Shown one piece after another: positions 1-11,188 of a DNA stretch of 64,000 nt (its first letter is position 1; every line of letters starts with the position of its first letter). The notes under the pieces are model-generated. The model did no database searches, was not told the DNA's origin, and saw only the letters and a list, made by a program, of their open reading frames with translations. Both the position numbers and the translations under genes were made by a program. Source of the stretch: Paulinella micropora (lineage: Eukaryota; Cercozoa; Imbricatea; Euglyphida; Paulinellidae); NCBI GenBank assembly GCA_019918135.1, contig WBZZ01005895.1, positions 1 to 64,000 of the forward strand, written 5' to 3'.

Positions 1-621
1 CACCGGCAAGCGAAGCAACTGATAGACAAGATAAGGGATGAGCTTAAGATCTTCATTCCACAAGCCACAATTCTGGCTGTCGATCGGATGAAGGACAACG
101 ATCACAACTCTAACCTGGCGACGAGAGCTCGACGGGCCCTCAGTTTCGTTGCCGAGAGCCTCAAGCCATTTGATGCTGTGCAGTCTGAAAAGGAGCATGT
201 TGCGTTGAAGAAGGAAGCGCAAAAGCTCCTGGACAAGCTGGATGACTTGTCAAAACAGGAGGCAAAAAAGTCGACAAAGCGCCAGCATCGATACGAGTCC
301 GGAGTGAACGACGGCGCCATCTTGAAGTGCGTCGACCAGCGGATCAGCGAGGGTTATCGAACCATCCTGGTCACCAATGATAACCTCCTTCGCGTTCGAG
401 CAGCGAATCTTGGAGTACTGGAAGTCAAACATAACCATGATAAGCTGCAGAAGCTCTTGCAGCAGATGGAACAGGCAAAAAATGGTGATGAGGGTGTCGA
501 TGAGGGTGTCTTCTATAGTTTAGACGAGCTGTGGAGGTCTGCCCTTGAGCAGGCAGGGCCAAGAGCGAAGAAGCGAAACTCAGAGCTGGATAAGGAATAC
601 AAGGAGCTTCAAGTCCGTGAG
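1..621 (+). CDS. PIN-domain (RNase-like) protein, partial exon
   Basis: The frame is open from the left edge, so the gene begins outside the window. The visible part has a Lys/Glu-rich helical stretch, then NDGAILKCVD and ILVTNDNLLRVRAA, a pattern typical of the second half of PIN domains, where a late Asp binds the catalytic metal. PIN proteins such as the Swt1 and Nob1 families cleave RNA. At 621/622 the frame meets GAG followed by GTGAGC, a standard splice donor; beyond it the frame soon stops at 679-681, so I end the exon at 621. Moderate GC and an apparent intron mark this as host nuclear DNA, unlike the block beyond 6 kb. A later acceptor was not identified. The family call is fairly sure; the exact orthologue is not. 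Confidence 0.7.
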
Positions 622-856
622 GTGAGCTACGTATACAATCGCCTAAGTCTCATCGCGTTCATTTGCACTCATCATTCGTAGCAGTAATAACATCTGTGAT
701 CTTCATGCAAAAAATTAAGATGTGTGCACTGTCGTTTGATTTTCAAGTTTGCTTTACTACCTGAAAGCTTTCCTGAATGTCAGTGTCTGTCATATTTTTG
801 TGCTACTACACTTGATGCTAGGAATTACTGCAACCTCGCACTCCTCCTCCCCCTGC

Positions 857-904
857 TTCTTCTTCTTCTTCTTCTTCTTCTTCTTCTTCTTCTTCTTCTT
901 CTTC
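857..904. repeat. (TTC)n microsatellite
   Basis: About sixteen uninterrupted TTC triplets, flanked on the right by CCCCCT-type tracts. Read on the minus strand it is (GAA)n/(AAG)n and would encode a Lys run. It sits in presumed intron or intergenic host DNA. Confidence 0.95.
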
Positions 905-1229
905 TCGACGGCCTCCCCCTCCCCCTCCCCCTCCACCTCCTCCTACGGCAAACGGTCCACGAGCTCCTTGTCCTCCTCCCCAAAACTGGCGTGCAAATGC
1001 TCCTTGAGTTTCGTCACCTCTGACAACGACAAAAATCCAAAAGTTGCACTAAAAAGCAGCGGCCTGAGTAGGCTGCAGAGCCACCAAGCCGTACTAAAGG
1101 GAGAGGCTGGACTCCGAGTATCCATAAGCTGTAATCATTCAAAACCTTCTCACCCTTCCTTGTCATCTCTACAGAAGGCAGATATTGTTGAAGCTTTGAC
1201 GTATCACTGATTTTTCTTTCTGGTGTCAT
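900..1229 (-). other. possible lysine-rich coding remnant, minus strand
   Basis: Minus-strand translation here is less random than its surroundings: one frame gives MTPERKISDTSKLQQYLP and another gives VTKLKEHLHASFGEEDKEL followed by a Gly/Glu-rich and poly-Lys stretch encoded by the neighbouring triplet repeat. No single frame covers it and no family is recognised. It could be pieces of exons of an unknown host gene, an old gene copy, or chance. I record it only as a weak coding-like signal. Confidence 0.2.
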
Positions 1230-1800
1230 TGTGTTTGAGATACGGTGACGATGCTAATCAGGTCATTTCAAATCCCTTTTCCAAGCTTGCTAACTATTAC
1301 ATTAGAATCGTCAGAAGCCCTAGTCTTGGCCCAAAGTCTTATCAGCAGCGAGCGACATTTCCCACTACTTCTTAAGCCTTTGTTTGAGGGCATCTCAGAG
1401 CCGAAGATGTCTTTTTCTTGGTCGCCTAACCATATTGGGTGCAGTGTCACTCAAGTTCAAGTAAGCCAGTGGTCCAATAGTAAATATCTAATTGCGTTCA
1501 TTGTTATTCATTCAAGGAATAAAGTCGGAAGTTGGACTTAGTGAAATGACGGCCACGCCTGCGGATGCTAGTTTATAAATGGTATTGATCGACTTCTTTG
1601 CCGTGTCAGTTTGAAGAAGAATAATTTTTTACTTGATCATAGTAAGTCAGCGCCAACCCTGAACTTCTATCTGGACTAATTAGAAATGAAATGAATCATG
1701 CCTGTCGGCTGAATGGGCTGCGATTCAGCCTGAGCTAAGATTCTGAGTCCGAGCCGCAGCGCAGCCTGGCCATTATTCAATAAAAATTGACCATGATAAA

Positions 1801-1802
<2 letters not shown>
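1230..1802. other. gene-free host stretch
   Basis: No frame here reads as a believable protein, and no RNA gene or repeat was recognised. Probably intron or intergenic DNA of the left-hand host segment. Confidence 0.5.
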
Positions 1803-1850
<48 letters not shown>

Positions 1851-1855
1851 TATAT

Positions 1856-1915
<60 letters not shown>

Positions 1916-1925
1916 TAATATATAT
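1803..1925. repeat. compound AT microsatellite, (TTA)n-(TA)n-(TAA)n-(TA)n
   Basis: A run of TTA triplets, then TA dinucleotides, then TAA triplets, then TA again. The TTA and TAA halves are reverse complements, so the tract is a long near-palindrome that could fold into a cruciform. It is typical of nuclear host DNA and absent from the GC-rich block. Confidence 0.95.
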
Positions 1926-3162
1926 TGAGGTTTTCATGTTAATAATTTCCAGCTGAGTTGACAATAATTTCCCAATCCATGATGTTTATGTATATGGTCT
2001 AAATATAGTTTGGTGCCGAAACTCTTAAGCATGCTCAAAGCAAGCTCAAGGTTTGTACTGATGCCGGATTTAAGTTGAAAGTTGTGCCACCACTGACCAG
2101 TGTAATGCTATTTTTTGAAATACAATACACAAGTTTATATGCTACTGTAGGCATCACCCCCCGGATAGCCGGAAAAAGTACCCTTTTTCTGGTGTCAGGT
2201 GCACCTAGTTTTTTCCCATTATTTTCAATATCGTTTGGCCGGATTTTGACCTAATGCCATTTTAACCTTGGTCTTTTGCCGTTTTCTTTTCGGCTTCACC
2301 TAGCTAATATAACGAGACATCATTCTCCTTTGGGGACTTGTGTCTGGTTGTATTACCGACTTTTTGACTAGCTATCTTCGGGGATTGTAACATTGGAGTC
2401 ACCAGCACAATGCTGATTTCTTTTCTTGCTTGTTTTTGGAACAGCAGAAAGAAAAATTAGACAGACCTATCTCTTCTGAGTAGGTGTTTCAAAAAACAAA
2501 TACTCCAGCACATCCCCACACAGCTCTTTTTACAAAACTAGACGTCTAGGCGTTTGTGAGTAGGTGTCTGAGTACACTCTCCATAGCCTGTATCTGTGTC
2601 CTCACAAGGAGGCCAGACAACAGACCTCATAGCTGTTCTTTTGTTCTCTCTTGAGACAGAGACAGAGTAGGTCAACAGACGTACAAACAAACACTCACAA
2701 TCACAAACAAACTTGAAGGACACGAGCGTAGTACTCTACCTTTCAAGTCTGTGCACTTTGTTGCCTCTCAAACCTCACACATCAGAGTATTTTTGCAAAT
2801 CTCTGACTGTCACGTTTTCGAAAGTCGGTCTGAACAAGTGTCGGACGACAAGTCGACTTATCAAGGAGTGCTTCTCGAGCCTCTTTGATAGTATCTGTGC
2901 ATAGGTCCTCGTACCTCATAACAGATACAACAACAAAATTAGAAAAAGAAAAGAGGAGTGGAGAAGGATATCAAGTTTTCAGAGAAAGTTGTATAAACTA
3001 CTTCTTTTCTCACAAACAAAAACACATAAGACATAGAGGTGAGACTCTCTCTCTATACTGTCTTTTCATTTCTTTCTCTGTATTCGTTCCTCACTGACAG
3101 TGACGAACAGAGCAATAACAGAGTAGGAAAGACTCTGTCTCATTAGTATCGTTTCAGCAACC
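1926..3162. other. AT-rich stretch before the Gag-like element; possible regulatory or LTR sequence
   Basis: No convincing coding frame. From roughly 2,450 the sequence is rich in short CACA and TGTG motifs and leads directly to the ATG at 3,163, so part of it may be the leader or 5' LTR of the element that follows. I could not find a second copy of any of it, so LTR status is unproven. Confidence 0.3.
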
Positions 3163-5914
3163 ATGTCGTCTGAACGGTCATGGGAAGAGGAAGAAGGAGG
3201 GGGGTTAGAGCAAACCTCAGGCAACCAAGAGGAGATGGGAGGAGATGTGGCTGCGCCTTCCTATGCTACAGGAGGAGTAGATGAACCACTTTTTGCTGGA
3301 GCTTCTTACGAAGCAGGAGCAGAAGAGGTGGAAGTCGAGAAGGAGGAGGCTCAGAGTAAGGAGGAGACGGAGTTGGTGGCCGAATGGAGCAGTCTAAGTA
3401 AGAAGGAGTTTGAAGACAAGAAAGGGAAGGATGAGGCCTATAAATGGATATTCATTCCCCCAGAAATACGATGGGGAGACCCTTTGAGGAAGGAGGATAT
3501 TTGTTACCCCCTCCCACAACAAGCTCTGCCTCTGGCAAAATTCCTCAGAGACGATGATGCACAGTTACAGGTGCAAAATGTCTCATTTGGGGATTGTATG
3601 TCCTTCATGGAGCTGATCAAAATCACATGGACTGCGTTTGAGTGTGCTATACTCTACGAGTACCAGTATCAAAAGCATGTGCTGCCATGGAATACGAGAC
3701 AGATGAGGAGGTTACTCGATCCTGGTCAGGACATTGATACGATCAAGAGAGCGGAGGACGAGTTTAAGCACAGGAATCCAAAAGGACGGATGAATGCCCT
3801 GGAGACAGCCCTGAAGCTTATGGAGGTCAAGTTATTTGACTATAACAAACTCCAACAAGGACAATTTGGCAGGGGACTTCACCCGGTCCTGAAAAACATA
3901 GAAGGCGAAGGAGAAGAAGTGACGAAAGTGAAGATGTTGAATGCGGCCTTGACTAAGGATGACGCATGGAAGAGGTGGGCTTTCACCAAGGATCATACGA
4001 TCTTGGAGGGAAAGGGCGCACCCGCTCCCACCAATAAAGCAGGAGAGAAGGAGTTAGCAGAGAAGGTTTTGTTCCTTCGGAGGGCGGCTGAGCTCTTAAC
4101 TTTCTTCCATCATGATCAAGACCTGCATGTCAGGGATGTAGAAAAAGAGAAAGAGAGGAAGGAGTTGGAGGCTCAGATTGCATTAGCCAAGGCGGCGGGA
4201 GCAAAGGGACCGACATATTCCTCTGGGGCTTATATGGCTCCCACTCCCAAGGGCTACGTCCCATCAACCCCAGCCCCTTCGGCCCCTGCGGCTAGCCCAG
4301 CGCCCACCACTGTCGTTGTCAACAACAACGAGAAGAGGGACAGACAGGCTATAATACAAGCCTTCCAAAAATACACCAAGTCCGATGCCACTGCTCTGAC
4401 GCTGTATGCAGAGACAGCGAGTCAGAAGGACACGGATGCGGACCTTCGAGACAAGCTCAGACGAATTGATGCTTGTATGAAGCAGCATCCGACGGACGAG
4501 ACACAGGAGTATGAGGCGGTGGCCACCTTGTTAGACCCATCAATCCTCACACAAGGATTTAATATTGGGGAAATTACAAGACGATGCGAGCGGCTGAGGT
4601 GGCGGCAAGGAGTGCAGCCTCAGACCTGCAATGCACGGTGCTAGTTGCCGTCCTCTTACGATACTTTAAAACTCATGGGTATCAGCACCTGTGTACTGGT
4701 ACTTTGATTGGGTTTGAGATTTTTCAAGAGGTGAACACGGAGTTAGTCGAGGGCAAGATGTTGGCAGCGATCCTCACGGATGTCGGCGCCAAGTACGGGC
4801 TCTTTTATAGCCGGAAGTCTATTATCCTGTACTTCCTGAGTGTTTTGTGTGCTCGACACCCGAGCAAGCTCACAACGATCATACAGTCTTGTCCGACCTT
4901 CACGGCGGTGAAGAAGGCGGATTTCTTAGAGACGAAAATATATGAGTCGACTGTCGCGGCTAAACAGCCGGACGACTTGTTCAGAGAGGTGCTCGTCGCG
5001 TGTTCCGAATTGGACACGGCCACTGAGTCACTCTCCACTGCCACGGCACAAGGAGTTGGAGGTGCTCAGGCGGCACATGTAACTCGAACGGCAGGCCAAA
5101 AGAGGAGGAGAGATGAGCCGACGCCGTGCTACCGCTATTTCTCTTACATGCCGTGTAAGACTGAGTCAAACCAGGGAGTAGGTAGCTGCATTCACAGCCA
5201 TGACTCTGACGAGCTATTTTCCTGAAAGAACTCAAAGGCACAAAAAGGGCGCCGGCCTTAACCGGAATTTACAAGAAGGAGTTGGAGGAGAGGAGGTGGA
5301 ATGCAAATATGGTCCAGGACGGGGTGTTCCGGGAGGCCATCATTGCATTCATTGGAAAAATGGAGGAAAGAGAGGAGCAAGGGAAGGCGGGCCGACCAAC
5401 GGCGCCGACTAGAGAAGGAGGAGAGAGAGGAGGTTCGTCACGGGGGTCCCGAGGGCCACCACGAGGAGGGCCACAGAGAGGTTTTCGTGGTAGGGGAGGT
5501 CCTCGTGGAAGAGGAGGTCGAGCTCCAACGAACCCTCCCGCATACTGGAACTATAGCTCCAGTTCCAGTTCCAACTACCCCCCGCATGCTTATACCGCTA
5601 CGGGTGGGGGACGTCAAGACGGAGACACCGACTCAGGTGAGCGGGTTGTCGTCGTAGACTGACGGGAGGAGAAGAGAGAGGAGGGGAAAAGAGAGAAGGA
5701 GATAAAAACTGTTCTTTTTAATCCGACAGTCACAGTTATGCCTACTGTTGATGAACAGGATATGGACGGTACCCTCCCTCCTAGACGAGAAGGAGAAGGC
5801 ACTCAGCCTGACAAGCCTCAAGGTAAGCATTTGCTAGTTCATCCTTCGAGAGCTAATATGATAAATGATGCGAATAGGAAGGCGAAGAAGGCGATGGTAA
5901 ATAATTATTACTAA
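3163..5914 (+). mobile_element. Gag-like retroelement remnant (broken)
   Basis: A fossil virus-like element. Parts in order: an acidic N-terminal region rich in Glu; a helical middle with a Pro/Ala-rich linker near 4,260-4,310; a further helical domain; a C3H-type zinc-finger-like cluster (CYRYFSYMPC with a later CIHSH, about 5,130-5,205); an RGG-rich nucleic-acid-binding tail near 5,420-5,530; and a short basic open frame at 5,738-5,914. The order helical domain, zinc finger, RGG tail is what Gag-type nucleic-acid-binding proteins show. It is spread over several frames, with about three breaks. No protease, reverse transcriptase or integrase was seen and no paired LTRs, so the family (LTR, DIRS-like or a captured nucleocapsid) is unresolved. 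It stops just before the GC-rich block. Confidence 0.45.
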
Positions 5915-5919
5915 CATCA

Positions 5920-6030
5920 CCAACAAAGAATGAATTTTGAAAAGAGCTTGGCGTGGAATGTGAAAGAGAGAAAAAAAAGAGGGGACGGGAAGAGAAAGGA
6001 GTAGGGGGGGGGAGGGCTCAGGTTCAGGTT
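5920..6030. other. composition junction between host-like and virus-like DNA
   Basis: Within about 100 bases the sequence passes from AT-rich text, through an A/G-rich tract, to the GC-rich style that continues to the right edge. Left of it are microsatellites, a splice site and a retroelement remnant; right of it are dense, short-spaced genes. A sharp change like this marks an integration boundary or an assembly join. No target-site duplication was recognised. Confidence 0.6.
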
Positions 6031-8971
6031 CGCCCCGCGGTTAGAGCAGGGGTCCCCGAGGGTTTTGGCCCCCTCCGCTTAAATACTAGCATACGAAAGG
6101 TCTCGGCAGTGGGGCCCGCCATGAACACCGGCGCGTGGCACTCTAGTACAAAGTCTGACAGGACTTCGGGGACTTTTATCTTTACCAAATCGCGGTGCCA
6201 ATCAATTAGGAAAGCGTAACGCACGCGCCGGTCCCCTTGTATTAAACTTAGCAGAGCTTCCTTGTCCGGCGGTTTCCAGCCTGTATAAAAGCTGAAAAGT
6301 GCAATACTAGAGCGGGCAGCGTTCTGTGTCGGGACGTCGTCGGGCAGAATCTTGGCCAAGGTGAAGCCCTCGTTGCAGAGTGTCCCAGGAGATCTGCGGC
6401 CGCGTAGCCCGGGCCAGCACACCTTGCAGCCTGGTGAGCATCGAGCTCCAGGCGGTGGTCTGGGTTGCTGCAAAGTCCCCGGGGTCAAACCCGTACACCG
6501 CCCGAAAGCCCATCACGCCCGCGATATTGACCGCGTGCCCCTCTCCGGCCCCAGCGTCCACAAAGATTAGCTCGCCTATTAGCTCGCCTTTTTCTTTTTG
6601 CAAGTAGTAATCCAGCAGCGCGTACAAGAGGGGGCGTGCCGTGCCCTGTGTACCGGACTTTTCCTGGTTGCGCGCGCAGGGCGAGGAGCGCCTGATCATG
6701 ACGGCCGAGGCCGCTGCCTCCTTGCCCAGCGGCGAGGCCAGCCCGTCCCCGATCCCTCCCCGTGCCCTGCGGTAGAAATCCAGCAGCTTCTTCTCTTGCG
6801 CCCACAAAGTCGGCTCGCTCGCCTTGCCGGGAAGACACAGCACGTAGGGGTTGGCGCCTCTGCACGCGTCGCACACGGACGCCGAAAAAATGTTCTCCAG
6901 CGTACATTGGGGGCATTTCCACGTGCCGCCCAAGACGCACCCCGCCGGGAACAGGACCTCCCCGCGGGGCGGGGGCTCTGGTTTTCCCGAGCCGTGAAGT
7001 TCCAGCGCGCCCAGGAGCTCGGGGTTGGGATCCCGGGGGGCGCCTACTTGTATTTGCAGGTACGCGCCCTCGGGGCCCTGCGGCGAGTCCCGTACCACCT
7101 CCAGCAGCAGCAGACAGACCCAGACCACAAAGCGACCGACCAGCTCCTCCGACAGGCGGCCGCGCGCCGAGGCTTGGTTGGGGGGGGGTCGTGGACCAAA
7201 AGAAAGTGCCCGGCCGGCGCCTTGCTGTCGTCGAAAAAAAGCCCGCGCAGCTCCGGGGGGGCGTGCGCAAAACTAGCCGCGCTGCCTAAGTTAGCCAGGT
7301 AGCGGAACACGCGCCCCAGCGTCTCGCCTGCGCTCTTCTCCGAACTCAACAAGTAATACCACCAGCGGCCGAGCTGCAAGACGGGTGCCGGCAGCGGCCC
7401 CCGCCGCAACGCGCAGTGGCTGAACGTCAGCCCGTCCAACCACTGCGCGGGCGCCCCCTCCGCGCACAGCCGCAGTTCTTGGAACACCGCCAGCGCCCAG
7501 CTCTGCGCGGGCCGCAGCACGCAAGCCCGGTCTCGCAGCCGGCTCCCGTAGAAGCACAGAAAGAGTGCTAGCGCGTTCGACAGCCTCAGGGTAGACGACC
7601 GCACCCGCGGCTCCGTGCTCAGCGCGCTGGCTAGGCAGCGCCGCTGCAGCCAGGGCGCTGTGACAGAGACCAAGAAGCGCCGTTGCTCTCTGTCCCAAGT
7701 AAAGATCTCGGGCCCCAACTCAAACATGCACAGGCGGCACGCCGCCCACAAGAACCGGGCCAAAAAGTCACACAGCTCGCCCTCCCAGTACTCGCGCGCG
7801 CCGCCGGCCCGCCCCCCCACCTGCTGCCACGGAGCTTCTTGTGCCGGCGCTGTCATAAGTCCGGGCAGCGGTTCGCCAACCTGCAGGCGGTGCACCAAGC
7901 CCGCCGCCTGCAGGGGCGCGGGCGTAGGCGTGACGACGCGCGCCGGACTCTTGCTCTCCCTGACAACTTGCAGGTAGTAGTCAAAGTTAGAGCTTGCGCC
8001 CGGCACCGACGGTGGCCACAAACGTCGGGCCAGGCTGAGCACGGGCTCCTGTGCAAGCGTCTCTATGTGCTCGGCGACGGCCGCTAGCCCCGCCCGACAC
8101 AGCGCCGCTTCGCAACGCAGCGCGCGGAACAGCGCGGCCAGTACCAGCAGGTTTGATAACGTGCACGCTCGCTGGCACAGCAACTTCTGCTCGCGCCTCG
8201 TCGTACGTGACATTGCCAGCTCTTGTGCGTGTGCTAGCGCCGAGTGGGAAAACAGGTACTGTTGCCGCCGCTCGCTCCAGCACAGCGAACTAGGCCCGAG
8301 CTTCGAAAGCAACAGGTTGTCGCGGCACCCCCAAGCCAGGCGCTCCACCAGGGCTGCCAACGCGCCCCCCCGCTCCGCCTGTGCCCCTCCGTTATCCTTG
8401 CCTATCTCTACACCTGCCCATTCGCTGCACAGCCAGAACTCGTCCGGCTTTTTTCCCTTGCTCGTCTTCACCCGCAAGAGACAACCTACCGCGGGCGTGC
8501 AACCCGTAGTTAGGTGCATGTACTGTTGCAGCGCCGCCTTTTCCACTAGCACAGGCAAGCTGGGGTATTGCACAAAGGCGTACGTCACGTTCTCCCTCTC
8601 CAAAGTATGAAGTCTGGGCAGCCCACTGTCACGTGGTGGCAGCAACGACGACGTCCACGCTAGTTTGGCCCACCTCTTGGCATTTACACTTTCGACGGGG
8701 ACCTGCACGGCGGGCCTTCCGCGATGGGCCGCGTCTTCTGTGTCCCATTGTAGTAAAGGAGTTCGGGTGGGCACAGCGCTGGCAGCCTGCTTATCTTCTC
8801 TCCTCTTTACGTTTTCTGTCCATTTTACAATCCAACGTTGCCGAGCGGCAGGAGGGCTGTACTCGTAGTCTCGAACAGTTTTGGCTTTTATTAGACAACG
8901 CTCGCACACCAAACTTTTGCTTTCTCGAGGACGTTCAACAGCGCTTGTAGCTGCAAACCAACCGAATCCAT
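6024..8971 (-). CDS. large protein with RanBP2-type zinc finger and class I methyltransferase-like domain (broken)
   Basis: Minus-strand gene. The first two thirds (8.9 down to about 7.2 kb) is an orphan region rich in Leu, Ala and Trp. Then comes a RanBP2/NZF-type zinc finger, WKCPQC followed ten residues later by CDAC near 6,860-6,920, a fold that binds ubiquitin or RNA. Next is a SAM-binding signature, IFVDAGAGEGHAVNIA followed by YGFDPGD near 6,490-6,570, in the style of DOT1-like or other class I methyltransferases. The tail to 6,024 keeps the alternating strand pattern of that fold. The gene is open in several frames, with about three breaks, so it is decayed or affected by base-calling at homopolymers. 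The likely start is near 8,971. The methyltransferase substrate is unknown. It is the first gene inside the virus-like block. Confidence 0.55.
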
Positions 8972-9268
8972 CGTCGGGGCCTCGTCGTCTCGAACACGTT
9001 CACCTCTCTCTCAAACCTTTTTTACACACACACAGCCCGCTAGTGCGGGCTGAAGGGGGAGGGGGGGAGGGTCCCTTGCCCCCCCCCCCCCCCCCCGCTC
9101 TCTCTCATCCCCCCCTCCCTCCCTCTCCTCCCCTCTCCCTCTCTTTCCCCCCCCCCCCCATTCTTGCTGTATTCGCAGCACTCCCGCAAGTTGGGAGTAT
9201 TTTGGATAGTGGGGGGCTGTCCCGCAAGTCCCAACGAGCCTTCTAGGTTAGTCCGCAGCACTCGGGCC
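8972..9268. other. pyrimidine-rich spacer with hairpin
   Basis: Mostly C/T tracts with runs of more than ten C. No protein was supported. It separates the preceding minus-strand gene's start from the small gene below and probably holds promoter sequence. Confidence 0.5.
9033..9052. promoter_or_regulatory. perfect hairpin, 8-bp stem
   Basis: Stem CAGCCCGC, loop TAGT, stem GCGGGCTG. It lies about 60 bases upstream of the probable start of the minus-strand gene at 8,971. It may be structural or regulatory; no factor is implied. Confidence 0.6.
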
Positions 9269-9862
9269 TTAGCCCCCCCCTGGCGCCCAGTAAATCGGTC
9301 TCCTCATGGGGCCCGCGGCCGAAAGCGCCGAGGAGGATTCCTCCTTGACATTGAGGCAGCCATAGACCTCAGGCGCCAGCCCCTGTTTTGGGAAGTGGTC
9401 TTGTAGTTGTAAGCTGTTGACCAAGTCTGCGACCAGCGGGCGGCCTCGCCTTTGGTCTGCAGTTTCTGCAGACACAAGCCCCCCTGCCCGGTCTCGACGG
9501 ACAACGCGAGGCGATCAGGCCAGTTTCGCCCCAGGCCGTACAGGCTGGCTAGGTCTCGCTGGGCAATAACCAGGCAGCGAATGTTTGCAGGCCAGACTTT
9601 CTTCATTTCCGCAGCCAGATCAGTGTTTCGGAGCGCAAGAAGCCTGGAGGCTAGGCCGGGATCGTCCTCGCGCGATTTATGCTCTTCCACTTTGCAAGGG
9701 AGTCCACCCTTCGAGCAGGGGTTCTACTGCTTCGGCCGATTGGTTTGGTAGTACGCCGGCCTCTCTTTAATGCTGCCGGCATAATCTCTTTAGCAGGCCG
9801 ATCAGCTGCACGACGTGCCCGCGCTCAGCCTGCACTCTAGCCCGCTTGGTCGGTGGGTCCAT
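9269..9862 (-). CDS. small orphan protein (broken)
   Basis: An ATG at 9,862 opens MDPPTKRARVQAERGHVVQ, and coding-like text continues to about 9,269, including ANIRCLVIAQRDLASLYGLG and a tail rich in Ser, Ala and Pro. It needs more than one frame, with about two breaks. No family is recognised. The basic N-terminus (PPTKRAR) resembles a nuclear localisation signal, which is an inference. It lies between the methyltransferase-like gene and the nuclease-like gene. Confidence 0.35.
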
Positions 9863-10282
9863 GGCAAATAATCTTCGCGGGGGGACAAAGGCCCTTTTAA
9901 CAACAGAGACAACATGTCTTTTTATCCTTTGCTGAGTGCACTTTCCTCTCCCGCACACGCGGGAAACGGATGGTGGGGGGGGGGGGGTGCGCCCCCTTTC
10001 TTTTTTCTCTCTCTCCCTCCCCCCCCCCCCCCCCCGGCGCCCGCAGCAGAAGAAAGAGCGGAGGTTAGTAGTAGACGGGGGGGGTCACATCATGTCGAGC
10101 GACAAGAGACGCAAGATTGCGCAAGAATACAAGGGCGGGGGCGGCGCGTCGACGGGCGAACGAGAAAGTGATTTGCGGCTCCTCTGCGGACAGCTCTGGG
10201 TGCCGAGCGACGACGCGCGCTATGATGCTTTTTGGCTCTGCCCTGGGCGACCAAGCAAGACTATATCCTGACCTGCGCGCGA
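9863..10282. other. spacer with C tracts before the nuclease-like gene
   Basis: Contains G and C homopolymers at about 9,973-9,985 and 10,018-10,036. An open stretch beginning with an ATG at 10,092 and rich in Lys and Arg overlaps the start of the next gene in another frame; I could not decide whether it is coding. Confidence 0.4.
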
Positions 10283-11065
10283 ATGGTCGAAGCGCTTTCA
10301 CAGCGCGAGCAGTGGCAGGAACCCGCATGGGCTGAACAGCTCAGAGGGCGGGTCGAATCATTGAAAGCCTCGTTGTCCGAGGTACGTAAAAATCCTAGAG
10401 ACAACGGTCGCTTGCATGAAATGAACGTCGCCCGGGCGCTCGATCGCGTCTGCAGGTCCTGGGGCGGAGATCTCTCGGGGGTTCACGTGGTGGACACAGC
10501 CGCACGCGTTCACAGCGGAGGCGCGGATCTGACGGTGCAGGGGCTTTTTAAGGGCGAAGCCCGCGAGGTCTGGCTAGAGCTCAAATCCAACAGCGCCAAC
10601 ACGCTCGTTGGAACAGCTGCCCTTGAGGCTCTCCTAGCCAAGGTCGCAGCAGCGCCGGAAAGCGGGCCCCTGGCGGGTGCTGTGCTGTGTGCACAGGGCG
10701 CAGTTGCCAAGTGCAGTTCGTTGCCTGAGGTTTATTGGGCTGGCTCGCGCCCTATCATCGTGTTGTCACACCTAGGCAACGAGAGCCCCTGTCCCGAGGT
10801 GCTCGTGTTGGTAGTCAGGTTTCTGCTTGTGTCGTTGCGGGCTAAAACGGCAGAGGCTGGAGCTGATAGCTGTGCAGGCCCGAAGAAGCCCCAGCAGGAG
10901 GATCGGGTAAATAGCTTTATGCAAAAGCTGCGTGACGTGAGCGCCATAATCGCGAAACAATCCTCCAGCTTGAGGTTAGCAGAGAAGCACGTTCAGGCCG
11001 CACGCAAGGCAGGAGAAGGTTTGCTAGGGGAACTGCAAGTGTTTTTAAGCCCGATCGATGAATAA
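10283..11065 (+). CDS. PD-(D/E)xK nuclease-like protein
   Basis: About 260 residues from the first ATG in frame; the true start may lie further upstream. An Ala/Leu-rich helical N-terminus leads to GGADLTVQG (about residue 80) and, some 20 residues later, WLELKS (about residue 100). A loop Asp followed by Glu-x-Lys on the next strand is the active-site layout of PD-(D/E)xK nucleases (restriction enzymes, Holliday-junction and phage exonucleases). A helical segment and a long charged C-terminal helix follow. The expected role would be Mg-dependent DNA cleavage, perhaps in repair or replication. It converges on the zinc-finger gene at 11,189. The stop codon overlaps a poly(A) signal. The fold is inferred from motif spacing only. 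Confidence 0.5.
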   Translation: MVEALSQREQWQEPAWAEQLRGRVESLKASLSEVRKNPRDNGRLHEMNVARALDRVCRSWGGDLSGVHVVDTAARVHSGGADLTVQGLFKGEAREVWLELKSNSANTLVGTAALEALLAKVAAAPESGPLAGAVLCAQGAVAKCSSLPEVYWAGSRPIIVLSHLGNESPCPEVLVLVVRFLLVSLRAKTAEAGADSCAGPKKPQQEDRVNSFMQKLRDVSAIIAKQSSSLRLAEKHVQAARKAGEGLLGELQVFLSPIDE

Positions 11066-11066
11066 A
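11061..11066 (+). terminator. AATAAA overlapping the stop codon
   Basis: The TAA stop at 11,063-11,065 lies inside AATAAA. It serves the nuclease-like gene and shows very tight gene packing. Confidence 0.7.
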
Positions 11067-11188
11067 ACAGCAGAGGAAACGGAGTGTTGTTTTTAATTAA
11101 ATCCAAAAGGCTGCGAGTTTTTAATAACATTTTTTTAATACTTTCTTTGCCCCCTCCCCCCCCCCCAAAAAAAATATAAAAAGGAATA

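Noticed and set aside
6008-6035. Telomere-like repeat at the junction (TCAGG-type)
   Set aside because: Only two short copies of CAGGTT are present, too few to mean anything.
7291-8610. Several overlapping plus- and minus-strand frames within the first viral gene
   Set aside because: Shadows of the minus-strand gene; they lack its zinc-finger and SAM motifs.
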